DNA from: Pomphorhynchus laevis
Taxonomy: Eukaryota > Acanthocephala > Palaeacanthocephala > Echinorhynchida > Pomphorhynchidae
Assembly: GCA_012934845.2 (NCBI GenBank)
Contig: WNNJ02003409.1
Span: forward strand, 1-64,000
Length of the DNA: 64,000 bases
Direction of reading: 5' to 3'
Shown here: positions 53,045-64,000 of the stretch, piece by piece
Layout of the letters: each line of letters starts with the position of its first letter
Position numbering within the stretch: the first letter of the stretch is position 1
Program-made: the position numbers and the translations under genes
The notes under the pieces: generated by a model
What the model was told of the DNA's origin: nothing
Seen by the model: only the letters and a program-made list of their open reading frames with translations
Database searches by the model: none

Positions 53045-53540
53045 ATTAAGGAAATTAAACAGATCGGATAACTGAATCTACGTATTTTAAACTGTATAAA
53101 TTAAAATACAAATAAATAATTAAATAATGCATGATTTTTACAACCTTAGTCGGGAAGCTTAACCCGGAATGCTCCTATCACAGGCAAGCGAATTGCAGGT
53201 TTAAACTTTCCTGTTCGTGCGTTATACTAAAATGTGAAATCAATTCTTTCAGATTTTTTTCAGATAAATAAGTAATTATAAAAAATAAATAATTATTTGA
53301 AATTTTATACAATTTATATTTATATCAAGTTAAAATATAAAATTGAAATTTAAAATAATAATTAATTTTTTTGAATTGACTAATAAATAACAGACGATGT
53401 ATCAGAATATGAATTAGAGGTCATCATGAGGAACTGTAATGATATCAGGATTCGGCGCCTATTCCTCGACCCAACACAGCAGCGGGGCCAACCACGTGCT
53501 AACCACGTATTTCCTATGATGAAATTTGATTATTTAGTGA
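53045..53540 (-). repeat. Naiad tail copy, minus strand
   Basis: The minus strand reads TACGTGGTTAGCACGTGG (P0; its ACGT/ACGT pairing shows A-T replaced by G-C relative to 19.93 kb), GGCCCC...GGCGCC (P1, one mismatch), GTC then GAGGAA/TTCCTC (P3), ATGATGACCTCTAATTC, and the common terminus at about 53,063-53,088. A G/C-containing insert (53,140-53,225) lies inside the AT-rich 3' part. Confidence 0.6.
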
Positions 53541-54325
53541 ATTATTATTAAGTGATCATATTAAGAAATAATTGTCCCCTGCTTATTTTGTAAATGTGTT
53601 CGTTACCATCCGTCTATACAATTCTAATATATTAACATTTAGCTATAGTATAGTATAGTACTGATATATCAAAATAGGATTTGTTTTATTTAATAATAGT
53701 CTATTTAAAAGATATATTTCTGAAATTCTATATATATATATCTTTGTAAATTAATCTTCTGTATATGTTGAAACGTTCACATACCTGACTCTATAGGCAG
53801 CCAGCAATAAATTCTATTTTTATGTTCACAAAATATAATTGAACTTAACTTACTCTTATTCTTTTAAATAGATAATTAAACAGATCACCATATGATCTCT
53901 GATGCTTCATTCATAGAATATATGTAGACGCTTAAGATTTAATCACTAAACTAATCGAAAAAAATCAATCAAAACAATCGATATTCTTATTTTAAATAAA
54001 CATTACGACAAACACATATCAACGATTGTTTTCTTGTTTATGTTCTGCGCAACAGGATATATATGCTTTGATTTGTTCCAACATATTTTCAGTCTTCTCA
54101 AGTTTGTGGAATTCCGTTTGAAATTATGATTTATCTTTCGCTTGGTATTTTCTAAATTTAAATGTATTCGCAACAAATATTATTTAGAACAACTAATGCT
54201 ACAAAAACGAATGCGAAAGTATCTTAAATACATGTAGAGTGATAATTTTAAAGAAACTACTTTCTTTAAAAAACCGCTTCCTTGCTTTCGTATCAGTATA
54301 TCCCATTAATGATGTAATCATGCCA
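53541..54325. other. No gene recognised
   Basis: AT-rich intergenic DNA with short TA microsatellites (about 53,731-53,742). No open frame. Confidence 0.4.
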
Positions 54326-54327
54326 CA

Positions 54328-56070
54328 TTCATGTATCATTTAAATATGATATATTAATAAGTACCAATTTTTAGTAGAATCGTTGAAAGCCAAGTGTATT
54401 CGGTTACATAGCGCTGATCAATGATAATATAATATTATAAAATATAATATATTAAAATTCATAAAATTTTACTAAATTTCAAAATCGTAGTTTAATAGGA
54501 TTATTTCATGTATCATTTAAATATGATATATTAATAAGTACCAATTCTCAATTAGACCATTAGAGCTACTACGTATTAGGCAAAATATGTACATAAACTC
54601 AGTTAACTAATCCGATATTTACATAAATTCCAATTTAAAATACTCTTTGGGATAAAAACGTATCCTAAATTGGAATTGTACATCAAAGTGAATTAATAGA
54701 ATTTTAATAGAATTTTTATAAGTTCTAATTTTAATTATATATACTTGCAAAAATAACAAAGTATTTCAGGATTCTACCATGGTATATTACGAAAATAGTT
54801 TTTCAAACTGATGATGCAACGTTATCCTTTTTACTCTGATTTAATTTAAAATCAGAAAGGATTTCAATTTAATTTGCAAAATATAAGCGAAAAGCCACAA
54901 TTTAATCTAATTGTCAATAAACCAGACGAGTCTAATGATCGTTAGTCAACATCAAAAGTACCGAAACGTGAAATTTAGGTTTTGGATCAGTAATTGGTGA
55001 AGTAAAGCAACGCTGAAATGTAGCGTACTGCCATTGACGTATATATAGGATTAAATCTAGCGCACCGTAATTGGCTTATATATAAGATAAAAGCAACGTG
55101 ACGTGCCTGTAAAATTTTAAATGCCAGACTAATTTTTTATAATTTAAATTTAACAAAATACCAGCTATTGCAATTAAATAAAGTATTAATTAATGTTAAT
55201 ACCAAGCAAAAACGATTCTCAATTAGATCATTAGGGCTACTATGTATTAGGAAAAATATGTACATAAACTCAGTTAACTAATCCGATATTTACATAAATT
55301 CCAATTTAAAATAATCTTTGAGATAAAAACGTATCATAAATTGGAATTGTATATCAAAGTGACAAGATAAGGTTAAAAGTATATAGGGAGTACAAGATAG
55401 TTAAAGTGGATAAATAAAATAAATATGGTAAAGAGGAATAAATCTATTTAAGACTACTTAGAAGTGCCAAACCGAAAAATCCTTACCAAGCGATATGTGC
55501 TAAATATTTAATTATGTCAAAAGATTAATTTAATGACCAAAGCATATAGTTAAATGTTTATAGAAATGAAAATGAAAATGAATGATACTTTTTAAGTTTT
55601 GACCATATAATTTTTAAAGAGGTAGATAAATTGAAGATTGGTATGAATACTCAAGGGACAATCGCGCTTTGTTCTCTGGTTAATGGATGTTTATCACAAT
55701 TGTTCGCTCTCTTACAGCGTAAGAATTTTAATTTTTTAAAAACAAAATAAAATTTTTATAATTAAAAATTCAATACATATTTAAATACATCATTTTAAAA
55801 TATATTATTATGAATTTATATCATCAATTTATTATGCTTAGAATAATTTTTAAATAAATACACAATTAAATGCATAGTTCAAGCAAATAATTATGTAGAC
55901 AAATGTAAAATCATTTTTGCTAATCGATAAATGATCAGCGCTATGTAATCGAATACACTTGGCTTTCAACAATTCTACTAAAAATTGGTACTTATTAATA
56001 TATCATATTTAAATGATACATGACATAATCTTATTAAACTAAGATTTTGAAATTTAGTAAAATATGTACG
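54328..56070. repeat. Repeat complex: inverted ~100-bp ends and 150-bp direct repeats
   Basis: 54,328-54,425 (CATGTATCATTTAAATATGA, GTAGAATCGTTGAAAGCCAA) recurs inverted at about 55,925-56,027. A partial second copy is at 54,462-54,545. The 150-bp block 54,543-54,692 (TCTCAATTAGACCATTAG, ACATAAACTCAGTTAACTAA) recurs directly at 55,213-55,362. Each block holds the inverted pair TTCCAATTTA/TAAATTGGAA. The ACTCAGTTAACTAATCCGAT terminus resembles the Naiad end. There is no coding capacity, so a non-autonomous element or compound repeat is likely. Confidence 0.6.
54890..55100 (+). repeat. Hammerhead repeat copy, decayed
   Basis: ACCAGACGAGTCTAATGATC, ACCGAAACGTGAAATTTAGG and GAAATGTAGCGTACTGCCAT match the 34.4 kb family. 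The core CTGATGA reads TTGGTGA, so it should not cleave; the stem III and GAAA part is intact. Confidence 0.6.
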
Positions 56071-56883
56071 CCTGTATACATATGATTATTATAGTATAAC
56101 CTATCTTAACCTAATAGCATAATACTATGCTATTATTAATATTATGTTATTAATTATATAGGATAATATTATGGTCATATCATAATATTATCCATATTAT
56201 GTGGTTATCATAATATACAACCTATAAAATTATACCTCGAAAATGAATTATGAAATTAAATTATAAAATATAATGATAAAATAAATTAAAATTATAATAT
56301 AGACTTATAAAATTATGGTTATATTATAATAATTACAATAATTATTGTAATTTCGTTTATATTATGATTAAAGAGTATAAGCATTACATTATTTATGCTG
56401 CACAAAGGCAGAAATGATGTTTTGTGTATGTACAACTATTAAATTCTTAAAAATTTGAATTGAAATTAAATTGAATACATCTATTTTTACAGCTCAAATA
56501 TTCTGTATATTTCTTCAATCATATGTTTAAGCTAAGAGCAATACGCTACATTATTAATGAACTTTATCAGCTACTGACCCAATACAAATTTATTTAAAAT
56601 CAAAAACCGAAATGTTTCAAGTTTCGGTACCTTTTATGTTGTCTGATGATTATTCGACTCGTATGGGATATGAACAATTACATTGAATGAAAGACTTTCA
56701 TATTACATTTTGCAAATTTAATTGAAATCATTTATGATTTCAAATTAAATCAGAGTTGTTTGCTGTAATTATTATCAAAAATTGATAATATCAAAAGTAA
56801 ATACGAATATTAAATAAAAAATAAATATAATATAAATATAATATTTTAAATATAAATATTAAATCAAAAGTAAATTTAAAATG
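56071..56883. repeat. AT-rich DNA with an inverted hammerhead-family copy
   Basis: The minus strand at about 56,520-56,690 reads GGTACCGAAACTTGAAAC and GGTCAGTAGCTGATAAAG, then TGTAGCGTATTGCTC. The core has one change (CTGATAA) and the GAAA is lost. The rest is TA/ATT-rich with many short palindromes (56,095-56,220). Confidence 0.55.
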
Positions 56884-57700
56884 AATAAGATTTTCATTTT
56901 GATAAGATAATATTAATCTATATTAATATAGATAATATATATAATAATATATATTATTATATATTATATATAATAATATTTATTATTATATATTATATAT
57001 AATAATAAATATTATCATATTATTATATTATAATATCTTATTTAATATCGATAATATTAAATAAGATATTGTTGATGCAGTTTGTAAAATTTGATTTCCT
57101 GCGTTTGATAACACAATAGGATGAAAATAGCTCTCATTTTAAGATAGTTCATTTGGCAAGTCAATATATTGGCATATTTCCAGGATTTCCATGATACAAA
57201 TATTTTGTAAACTAATTAGTATTTCTGTGTGCTAAAATTAATAGTTCGATATTTCAAATTATTATTTTTAATTTTAATTTAATTTTAGTAAATTCAAAAT
57301 AAATTACTTATTGCTATTTTTAAACTAGTCATCTTTAGTTTGTCATAATTTTTTATTTGATGCAGTTAAATAAAAAATTTAATTATAATTATGGTCGAAA
57401 AGATAAGCAAATAAAATCATTATAATTTGTTTTGGCACTGCACTTTGATTTAATAATAGCTATAAGCCAACAGCAGTTGGCTTATTTAAGTAAATTTAAG
57501 TAAATTCAAAATAAATTACTTATAACCTTTTATATTATACAACAAATTTATTTGATGCAGTCAAATAAAAATTAAAATTTAATTCAGATTTGAAAAATAA
57601 CAAATAAAATCGTTATAATTAGTTTTGCCTGATAAATTGCTTTGTCCAATTTAATTCGCGAACGAAATGTGAAGATAATATTTAAAATATTTTTTAGAAA
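56884..57700. repeat. AT palindromes and dispersed AT repeats
   Basis: 56,884-57,095 (CATTTTGATAAGATAATATT ... GATGCAGTTTGTAAAATTT) recurs at 62,846-62,985. A 70-bp TA/TAA palindromic core lies at 56,925-57,020. The pair 57,357-57,420 and 57,551-57,620 (TTTGATGCAGTTAAATAAAA) is another local repeat. CTATAAGCCAACAGCAGTTGG at 57,460-57,480 is a scrap of the hammerhead family's 3' flank, hence an old insertion. Confidence 0.5.
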
Positions 57701-58172
57701 TTAAAAATAATATTTAATATAAAAAGTTTAAGTGATTTCATTATTAAATAAAAGTTAATTATTTCAAAATGCCATTATTCGTATTTTTTGCAGACGTGCA
57801 ATCAATTAGCAAGAAGCGCTCCTAACAACGGCAATTTTATAATCGATTTAAAGTTTCAACTGTGGGCTAAAGTATAATTTCAAAATAATTTGATAACGCA
57901 AAATGTTGGTGCAATAAACACGAGACTGTTGAATATTTATTCTGTGAACTGTATTTAATGTGCATAATTTATTAAAATAATTAATAAATTATTAATAATT
58001 AATAAATTAATTAATATTTACTTTAATTATTAATAAATTATAAATAATTAATAAATAAATTAATATTTACTTTAATATTAATAATTCATTATCAACTTTT
58101 TCAATTTTTAAATCAAAATTTCACTATATGATTTAATCAATTTTATAAAGTCATTGCCGGTCTAATTGTTCA

Positions 58173-58178
58173 TTTATT
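58173..58178 (-). terminator. Polyadenylation signal for the 58.2 kb gene
   Basis: AATAAA on the minus strand, 50 bp beyond the stop codon at 58,228. Confidence 0.5.
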
Positions 58179-58227
58179 ACTTAAAGTAGGTGTTCTTTGT
58201 GGTGTAACATTTAGTGTAAAGATATAA

Positions 58228-59528
58228 TTATTCACCTTTGTTTGGAAATCGATTTGTGTTTAGTACTTTAGAACTTGAATGATTTTTTAACTTCGTTCGG
58301 GGTTCTTTTATTTGCTTGATATCACCCTCTAAGATATTTGTAGATATTCCTTCACTTAAAATTCTAACAGATGTTTTGTGGCTCAATGTATCATTGTATG
58401 TGCTTTTCGGTTTTGATTGCTTGCTAATTGGGTGGGCAGAAGTGTGCAACTTTAAAATCCTAGGTTTATTATTGTCGGTAAATCCAATGGACAAAGATTT
58501 ATGCGGTATATCCGATTTATGTGAAAGCTTGCGATTTAAAAATTTGTGATAACGATTCAATTGGCATGGCTGCCCATTGATGGTTTGGTTTGATATAGTA
58601 TTGCTGACATTATTTATATTTATTTTAAAAGATTGTACTGATTTTTGTAACTTTTTTGATTCAAGTGGATTATTTTCATTCGTATATTTTCCATATTGTT
58701 GTCGTATATTACCAACTGATTTATTATTAAGGTCCTTGGTGTGATTGGTACATCTTTGTTCTAATCTTAGCCGGTAATGTTGTGTGCCCTTGCTATGGTT
58801 AGCACTTTTTGGTTCAATTTTAACGGACTTGCATCTATCATCAGATCTTACCTGGTTAATTAAACTATCGCATAATTTCCGAGGTGAATTATTTTTTAAT
58901 ATGGTATCAGCAGACGGCCATCTTATCTTCGGGTTTTGAAGCAATAAACGTTCATGAGCCCTAATTTCATTCCGATGAATAAAATCATAAATATAAGAAG
59001 GTTGCAAACATTTTGTAGTCATTGCCCTGTTAACCTGCTCACAACTCGATGTTGTCTTTTTCTTAATTGTCTCTTGTACGCTACCTTGTTCTCCACATTC
59101 TTTAAAGTTGATCAATTCTTTCGTGCTTAAAAGTTTTCTGTTTTGTTCTGTGAATGTATGCTCTGAATTATTCGCAGCGACGTTATTGGCTTTGCATTCA
59201 GGATCCGTAGTAGATGGAAATGCGTCTAATTTTATTTCTGAAAGTTTTTCAATAGTATAACTGATAATTTCAGAAATTGCGCTACAGTTATCATGTGAAT
59301 ATGCAAATGTTTTATTATTATCATTTGAATTCAAAGAATGAACCTTATTTACACCTTGGGGTTTTAATGTTATGCCAGTAACATCGACTGGATTAAACGA
59401 GTGGATTACGTCTGGATTACCAAACGTTGAAGTGACCAGGCTTTTAATACGACATTTCCGCGTGTAATCCTTTGCGTTCTTTTTGGCGTTCCTTATACGA
59501 TTCTGTGAAATATTACTTTGCTGTTTTG
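58228..59528 (-). CDS. Unrecognised host protein, probable terminal exon (~430 codons)
   Basis: A long minus-strand frame without transposon similarity. It has no ATG near its beginning: the frame opens after a stop about 30 bp upstream, and the first internal Met is near codon 175. TTTTAACTTCAG at 59,529-59,540 (minus) is a good splice acceptor, so this is probably the last exon of a multi-exon gene. The protein is rich in K, N, S and T and mostly low complexity, likely disordered and nuclear by its basic clusters (KKNAKDYTRKCRIK). One more ordered-looking stretch is PSYIYDFIHRNEIRAHERLL followed by QNPKIRWPSADTIL (about codons 182-216). I do not recognise the family. Confidence 0.6.
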
Positions 59529-59547
59529 CTGAAGTTAAAATTTTCAA

Positions 59548-60295
59548 TGAACGATAACAAATCGCTAATGTTCATTACCTGCACATAATAATTTGTTCAC
59601 AAGCATATAAAGACTGATGTTGTCGTCATTCTTTATATACACAGATGTAAATTGTTCATCGTTAAATTCCTCAATTTTACATGTCATAATTTATTGTTGT
59701 CTAAATTTTAAAAATTAATAATATAAAACTTCGGAGGAGGGTCACTAAAATATGAATTTATTCTTACATACGTTACCTGCTGCTAGCATCATCGGAAATA
59801 AAATGTATTTTGGAAATGCTTAGGAATTGCGTCATAACAAATTAATGACTAAAAATTTACTTTTTCGAAACAGTAAATGTTAAAGTAAATTAGTAAGTAA
59901 TCTGTAATTAGAAAGTACACTAAGCATAAATTTTAAATTCCTTGACATATAAGTTATCTAATCAAAATTAATTAAAATTTATAATAAAGGATTTTGTAAA
60001 CAACTTATAAAAATTTGCAGAATTGTTAACATTAAAACGACAAGTTCAATTATCATATAATGATTTTTATTTGATCGATTTTCTAATTAATTCGAAATTA
60101 TAATTTTTATTAAAAATAAAATTTTTATTTTAAATTCATCGACTTACATAAAATATAATATCTTTATTATATCCTGTGTTTCATTCACTATTTTATAATA
60201 ATAAGGATTTTGTTAACAACTATATAACCATTAAAAAGTTTTAAAACGAGAAACACGAAGAAAAAGTAAAAGTCAATTCAGTCGTTAATGGAGTC
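59548..60295. repeat. Upstream region; left part of a dispersed ~190-bp repeat
   Basis: 60,005-60,205 (AACATTAAAACGACAAGTTC, CATATAATGATTTTTATTTG, CTGTGTTTCATTCACTATTT) is the same unit as the array at 62.04-62.65 kb. LINE B copy 3 sits between them, so the LINE inserted into this array. 59,560-60,000 is AT-rich without genes. Confidence 0.6.
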
Positions 60296-61990
60296 TTCAT
60301 TGTGTCACGGCCTCAGGTCCACAGGGATCTGAGCACTCCAGCCAATCCAAAACGCCGCTTTCCAACTAAACCACCTGGGGTCTCTCACTCCCCGAATAAT
60401 TTAATCGAGGCGGGCTATGCTCGGTAATCGAGAGATGAGGAGCTTAAGAAACCTTAGCCTTTGCACTGGGGGACGTCTTCTTGAAAAAAGACTAAGCCCA
60501 AGTACCCCAGAGGCACACTTAGGTTGCCCCCCATTCAATGACAGATGCTGAGCCCGTTTCAGGGCCCACCTAACTTTCTTCAGGATACGTTTGAGTCTAT
60601 CCAGGTCAGCTTTCGCTGAGCAGTTCACCGTAATAATGAACCCCATGTATTTTACTCGACTTGTGAAGGTAGGGATGGGTTGAGGCTGCAAAATGTAGGA
60701 AAGTGCAGAGAGTGATAATCTCTTAAGTTTCTTTTTGGTAGTAGGGGCGCCATGAGAGACGACCACCTGTGATTTAGATGAATTGAGAACAAGATTGGAT
60801 ATGGAAAGCTCGTCTTTTAATCTTAAAAAACGGCTGATGTCAGAGACTACATTTTTGCACCTGCGTCCAGAGAACATGGCTGATGGCGATTTTTTTTCTC
60901 TGACGGTCTGTCGAAAGCTGACATACTTGAGTGGATAGTGGCACGTTGGTTCTGGAGTTGCCCGGAAGTGCCCCCCCCCAGGAGTTAAGGATATCTATGA
61001 CAGATATATCCCAACTCCTGAATGCACAACAAGGCGAGATTGGTTTGGGAGATTGAGTGGCTACATAATTATGTCTAAATAGTGACTCTTCTAAAATTTC
61101 GTTAAGGCTTATGCTACCAATCTAAACCAATACTCTATCCTTCCAGCAGACAAACTTCTCGTTCTTGAATATCTTCCAGAAGGAAGCCTGAGAAGAGTTA
61201 AGGTGAGCAATGCTCGCCCTATCCATGCTCAGCTGGAATCTATATCTAGAGCTCTAGTATTCATTCGTGAAAGCGTGTCTGGCGGAAACAGAGAGATTAG
61301 GAAGATGTAGCATTTTAGCAAGGACCTTGAATTTTGTTGGGTGAGATTGTATATGCAATCTTTATAGGTAGTCGAAAGCAACGCGGTAGCTTGCGATGAG
61401 AGGTAGGAATTAAATTCAGTCAAACTCTCATTACCAATTCTAGGGAAGAGTTGGATAGCTGCCTGAAAGAAGGCCACTCTAATGGGATTAAAGTGAAACC
61501 TCCTTCTAAGCAACATATCTTCCTCTATATGCCAGCGAATAAGGTCATAAGAGGTGGTATGATGTTGGCGCGAGAGCTCAGTACAGATGGGTTTCAACAA
61601 CCACTTCTTATGAAGCAGTAATATGTCGAGGAGAGAATTAGTTGTTGAGCAATGAAATATGAGGGAAGGTGGTTTGTGAATATGATTATCGTTCCTGATT
61701 TTGCGGTTTGCTGCATTAATCCAAAGACCATTTCTGTCATTGAAGTATCATAACCGCTACCCAATTACGATCCAAGAGGTCCCGATTCTGGTGAATTTCT
61801 CCTGGCCGGATATTGGCTATGTTGATGCTTTTACCTAGAGTAATATAGCTAAACAAGACAGGGCTGAACAAGAATAGGGACGGATTATGTCCCTATTTTC
61901 TCCTGGCCGGATGGGGTTATGTACGGAGTATAGTGGGTGTAGATGTGCTTAGGGATAATTCAAGTATTGTTCTGGGGAGACAGATAGACG
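60296..61990 (-). mobile_element. LINE family B, copy 3, RT core deleted
   Basis: On the minus strand: endonuclease end and linker (61,229-61,600, TSYDLIRWHIEEDMLLRRRF, which parallels 43.49 kb of copy 2), then a jump near 60,900 that removes about 0.7 kb of RT including motifs A-C. The C-terminal part follows (60,401-60,877, MFSGRRCKNVVSDISRFLRL, RRPPVQRLRFLKLL). A 9-bp hairpin AATAGGGAC/GTCCCTATT lies at 61,874-61,898. Otherwise it is close to copy 2, so fairly recent. Confidence 0.75.
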
Positions 61991-62034
61991 CATCTCCTAA
62001 AGGACTATAAAATCTGCATTTCTTTAAAAAATTT

Positions 62035-62660
62035 ATAAAAATTTGCGTGATTGTTAACATTAAAACGACAAGTTCAACTATCATATAATGATTTTTATTT
62101 ATCGATTTTATAATAGATTCAAAATTTCAATTTAAATTAAAAATGAAATTTTTATTTTAAATTCATTGACTTACATAAAATTTAATATCTTTATTATAAC
62201 CTGTGTTTCATTCACTATTTTATAACGAAGTTTAAAAACAAAACGTTATTTCATACAAGTTATCTAATCAAAATTAATTAAAATTTGCGTGATTGCTAAC
62301 ATTAAAACGACAAATTCAACTATCATATAATGATTTTTATTTATCGATTTTATAATGGATTTGAAATTTTATTACATCGTTATTATAACCTTTGTTTCAT
62401 TCACTATTTTATAACGAAGTTTAAAAACAAAACGTTATTTCATACAAGTTATCTAATCAAAATTAATTAAAATTTGCGTGATTGCTAACATAAAAACGAC
62501 AAGTTCAACTATCATATAATGATTTTTATTTATCGATTTTATAATAGATTTGAAATTTTATTACATCTTTATTATATCCAGTGTTTCAATCACTATTTTA
62601 TAAAAACGTTTAAAAACAACACGTTATTTTATACAAGTTATCTAATCAAAATTAATGACT
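62035..62660 (+). repeat. Three tandem copies of an AT-rich ~190-240-bp repeat
   Basis: ATTTGCGTGATTG starts units at 62,041, 62,282 and 62,472. The units share ACGACAAGTTCAACTATCAT, TTATTTATCGATTTTATAAT and CAAGTTATCTAATCAAAATT. Unit length varies by internal deletions. A fourth unit is at 60.0 kb. Confidence 0.75.
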
Positions 62661-63012
62661 ATTTGAAGACTTTTTTATTCTGCACCCTACTTTAATTCTT
62701 AAAATAAAATAGAAAATTGTATTTAAATAATTTAATTTAATTAAAATTAAATTTGTTACCGTTCAAATTCTATTTTATTCTGCACGCTATTTTACTTCTA
62801 TCTATAAGTCAATATCAGCAAGCTGCAAGTCAGTATCGGGGGCTTGAAATTAATAAGATATTCATTTTGATAAGATAATATTAATCTATAATAATATATT
62901 ATTATATTTTTATTAAACAATATATTATTTAATATTGATAATATTAAATAAAATATTTTTGATGCAGTTTGTAAAATTTATAAATAAAAAATTTTAAAAT
63001 GATATCATTACT
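62661..63012. other. AT-rich DNA, no gene
   Basis: Includes the second copy of the dispersed AT repeat (62,846-62,985) and TATCAGCAAGCTGCAAGTCA at about 62,812. No open frame. Confidence 0.4.
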
Positions 63013-63297
63013 CGTGAATTTTGTTAGTCATTTTTAGCCAGACGCGGAAGAACGACGAAAAACACTGCTAGATGCCGTTTCGTCATCACTATGACTCGTC
63101 AGTGCCAGTTCCCTCCCACTGCTGGATGCAGAGGAGGACTAGCATGATTCGTTGATAGAGCCGTCTGCTAGTCCTCCTCTGCATCCAGCAGTGGGAGGGA
63201 ACTGGCACTAACGAGTCATAGTGATGACGAAACAGCATCTAGCAGTGTTTTTCGTCGATCTTCCGCATCTGGCTAAAAATGACTGACAAAATTCACG
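63013..63297. repeat. 285-bp foldback with 132-bp arms
   Basis: Left arm 63,013-63,144 and right arm 63,166-63,297 are inverted copies with about eight differences, separated by 21 bp. The arms are about 50% GC, far above the flanks, and contain GCAGAGGAGGACTAGCA next to the spacer. The right arm ends exactly where LINE B copy 4 begins. A transcript would form a very long hairpin. No terminal motif of a known MITE family is recognisable. Confidence 0.85.
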
Positions 63298-64000
63298 CGG
63301 AATGGTTTCACTCTGTTAACAATTCTCGCAGGCAACCCAAGGGACCTGAGAGAGAAGATTACGAAGGGTATGGAGACTCGGTCAGATGCAGCAGAAAAGT
63401 CGAGGAAAACAGCAACAGCGGGTTGATGACTATTCTACTGACAAAACTGATGCACTTCATATATTGCTGAATGGACCGAGCGCCCTTTGACAAACCCATG
63501 AAAACTCAGTGGGATCAAGTTACGCTTACTTAAATGGTCGCGGATTCAACGTGCAAGCGCTTTTTCGTAGATGGATTTGAGGGAATTTTAATCGAAATGA
63601 GTAGAGATCTTTAGGGCATGAGACCGGATTACGTTTGGGTAAAAACTTTCTACGATTAATATTGATACCAGTTTAATCGGATGGTGAGACTAAAAGCATT
63701 GTGACGGCCATTTCTCTTCTTTGATCGGCTCTCGGAAGCTGATAGACCCGACAAGATAGTGAAGCGACGGATTCGGAGGTGCCGGAAGTGGTCAGGAGTA
63801 AAGAATATTTGTAACAGATAAGTTCCTGCTCCTCAAGTAACCCCAAGACGGAATTGGTTGGGGAGATTGAGTGGCTCCGTAGTTGTGTAGGGATAGTGAC
63901 TCCTTCAAAACTCTGCCAATGCTCCCAATCCAACCCATAGCACTGTCCGTCCAGCAGACAGACAAACTTCTCTTTGTTGAATATCTTCCAAAAGGGATAC
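63298..64000 (-). mobile_element. LINE family B, copy 4 (runs off the window end)
   Basis: The minus strand includes WEHWQSFEGV and SESVASLSCRVYQLPRADQR (63,673-63,933), then IYEKALAR, and HGFVKGRSVHSA...EVHQFCQ (about 63,430-63,520), ending within motif A (FLDFSAA) at the foldback. This matches the RT N-terminal part of copy 2 (43.9-44.5 kb). Everything 3' of motif A is missing, so the foldback marks a rearrangement junction. Confidence 0.7.

Noticed and set aside
58316-58549. 77-codon plus-strand frame resembling a membrane segment
   Set aside because: Antisense of the 58.2 kb exon, with no independent support.

Overview
The window is AT-rich (roughly 70% by eye) and reads as nuclear DNA of an invertebrate animal. 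The evidence is spliceosomal-looking introns, a Pol I factor (TAF1B) gene, a neuronal-calcium-sensor-like EF-hand gene, several animal-type LINEs and two different clades of Penelope-like elements (PLEs). I cannot place the phylum from sequence alone. No tRNA, rRNA or CRISPR array was recognised. Only about four loci look like host genes; most of the rest is nested, broken transposable elements and AT-rich repeats.

Layout. 1-2.3 kb: a hammerhead-like repeat pair, then a run of 5'-truncated tails of a Naiad-type PLE (a PLE with its GIY-YIG endonuclease at the N-terminus). 3.5-3.7 kb: a 226-bp palindrome with a hammerhead motif in each arm. 4.8-10 kb: LINE debris, a 136-bp tandem repeat and one possible host exon. 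11.1-14.2 kb: an RT element with an N-terminal Cys cluster and a C-terminal nuclease-like domain. 15.2-20.3 kb: a nearly complete Naiad PLE whose RT is interrupted by a FLYWCH/MULE DNA transposon (17.13-18.85 kb) with a 10-bp target duplication. 20.3-29.9 kb: LINE remnants, a copy of the TAF1B 3' end, two old adjacent Ty3/Gypsy fossils with a LINE inside one, and a second nuclease-type RT fragment.

31.5-33.1 kb: the TAF1B open frame, followed by its 3'UTR and a Naiad-like tail. 33.9-34.6 kb: two copies of a hammerhead-ribozyme repeat. 35.4-45.5 kb: three LINE copies, two of them head to head at 39.5 kb. 45.8-46.5 kb: remnant of a canonical PLE with C-terminal GIY-YIG. 48.3-51.6 kb: an EF-hand gene and its partial duplicate. 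52-57.7 kb: Naiad tails, a further hammerhead-family copy and AT repeats. 58.2-59.5 kb: an unrecognised 439-codon frame, probably a terminal exon. 60-64 kb: two more LINE copies, a repeat array and a 285-bp foldback.

Main finding. The Naiad 3' tail carries a conserved structured RNA. Four helices (one hairpin and three mutually interleaved pairings) show compensatory changes between copies in this window. Its outer parts also place the hammerhead core sequences in the order of a type II permutation. Published work on N-terminal-endonuclease PLEs says they lack canonical hammerheads, so this may be a variant or a new fold. TAF1B in this genome carries a related tail, and a 5'-truncated copy of TAF1B ends in the same tail. 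That suggests the Naiad machinery may have copied a host transcript.
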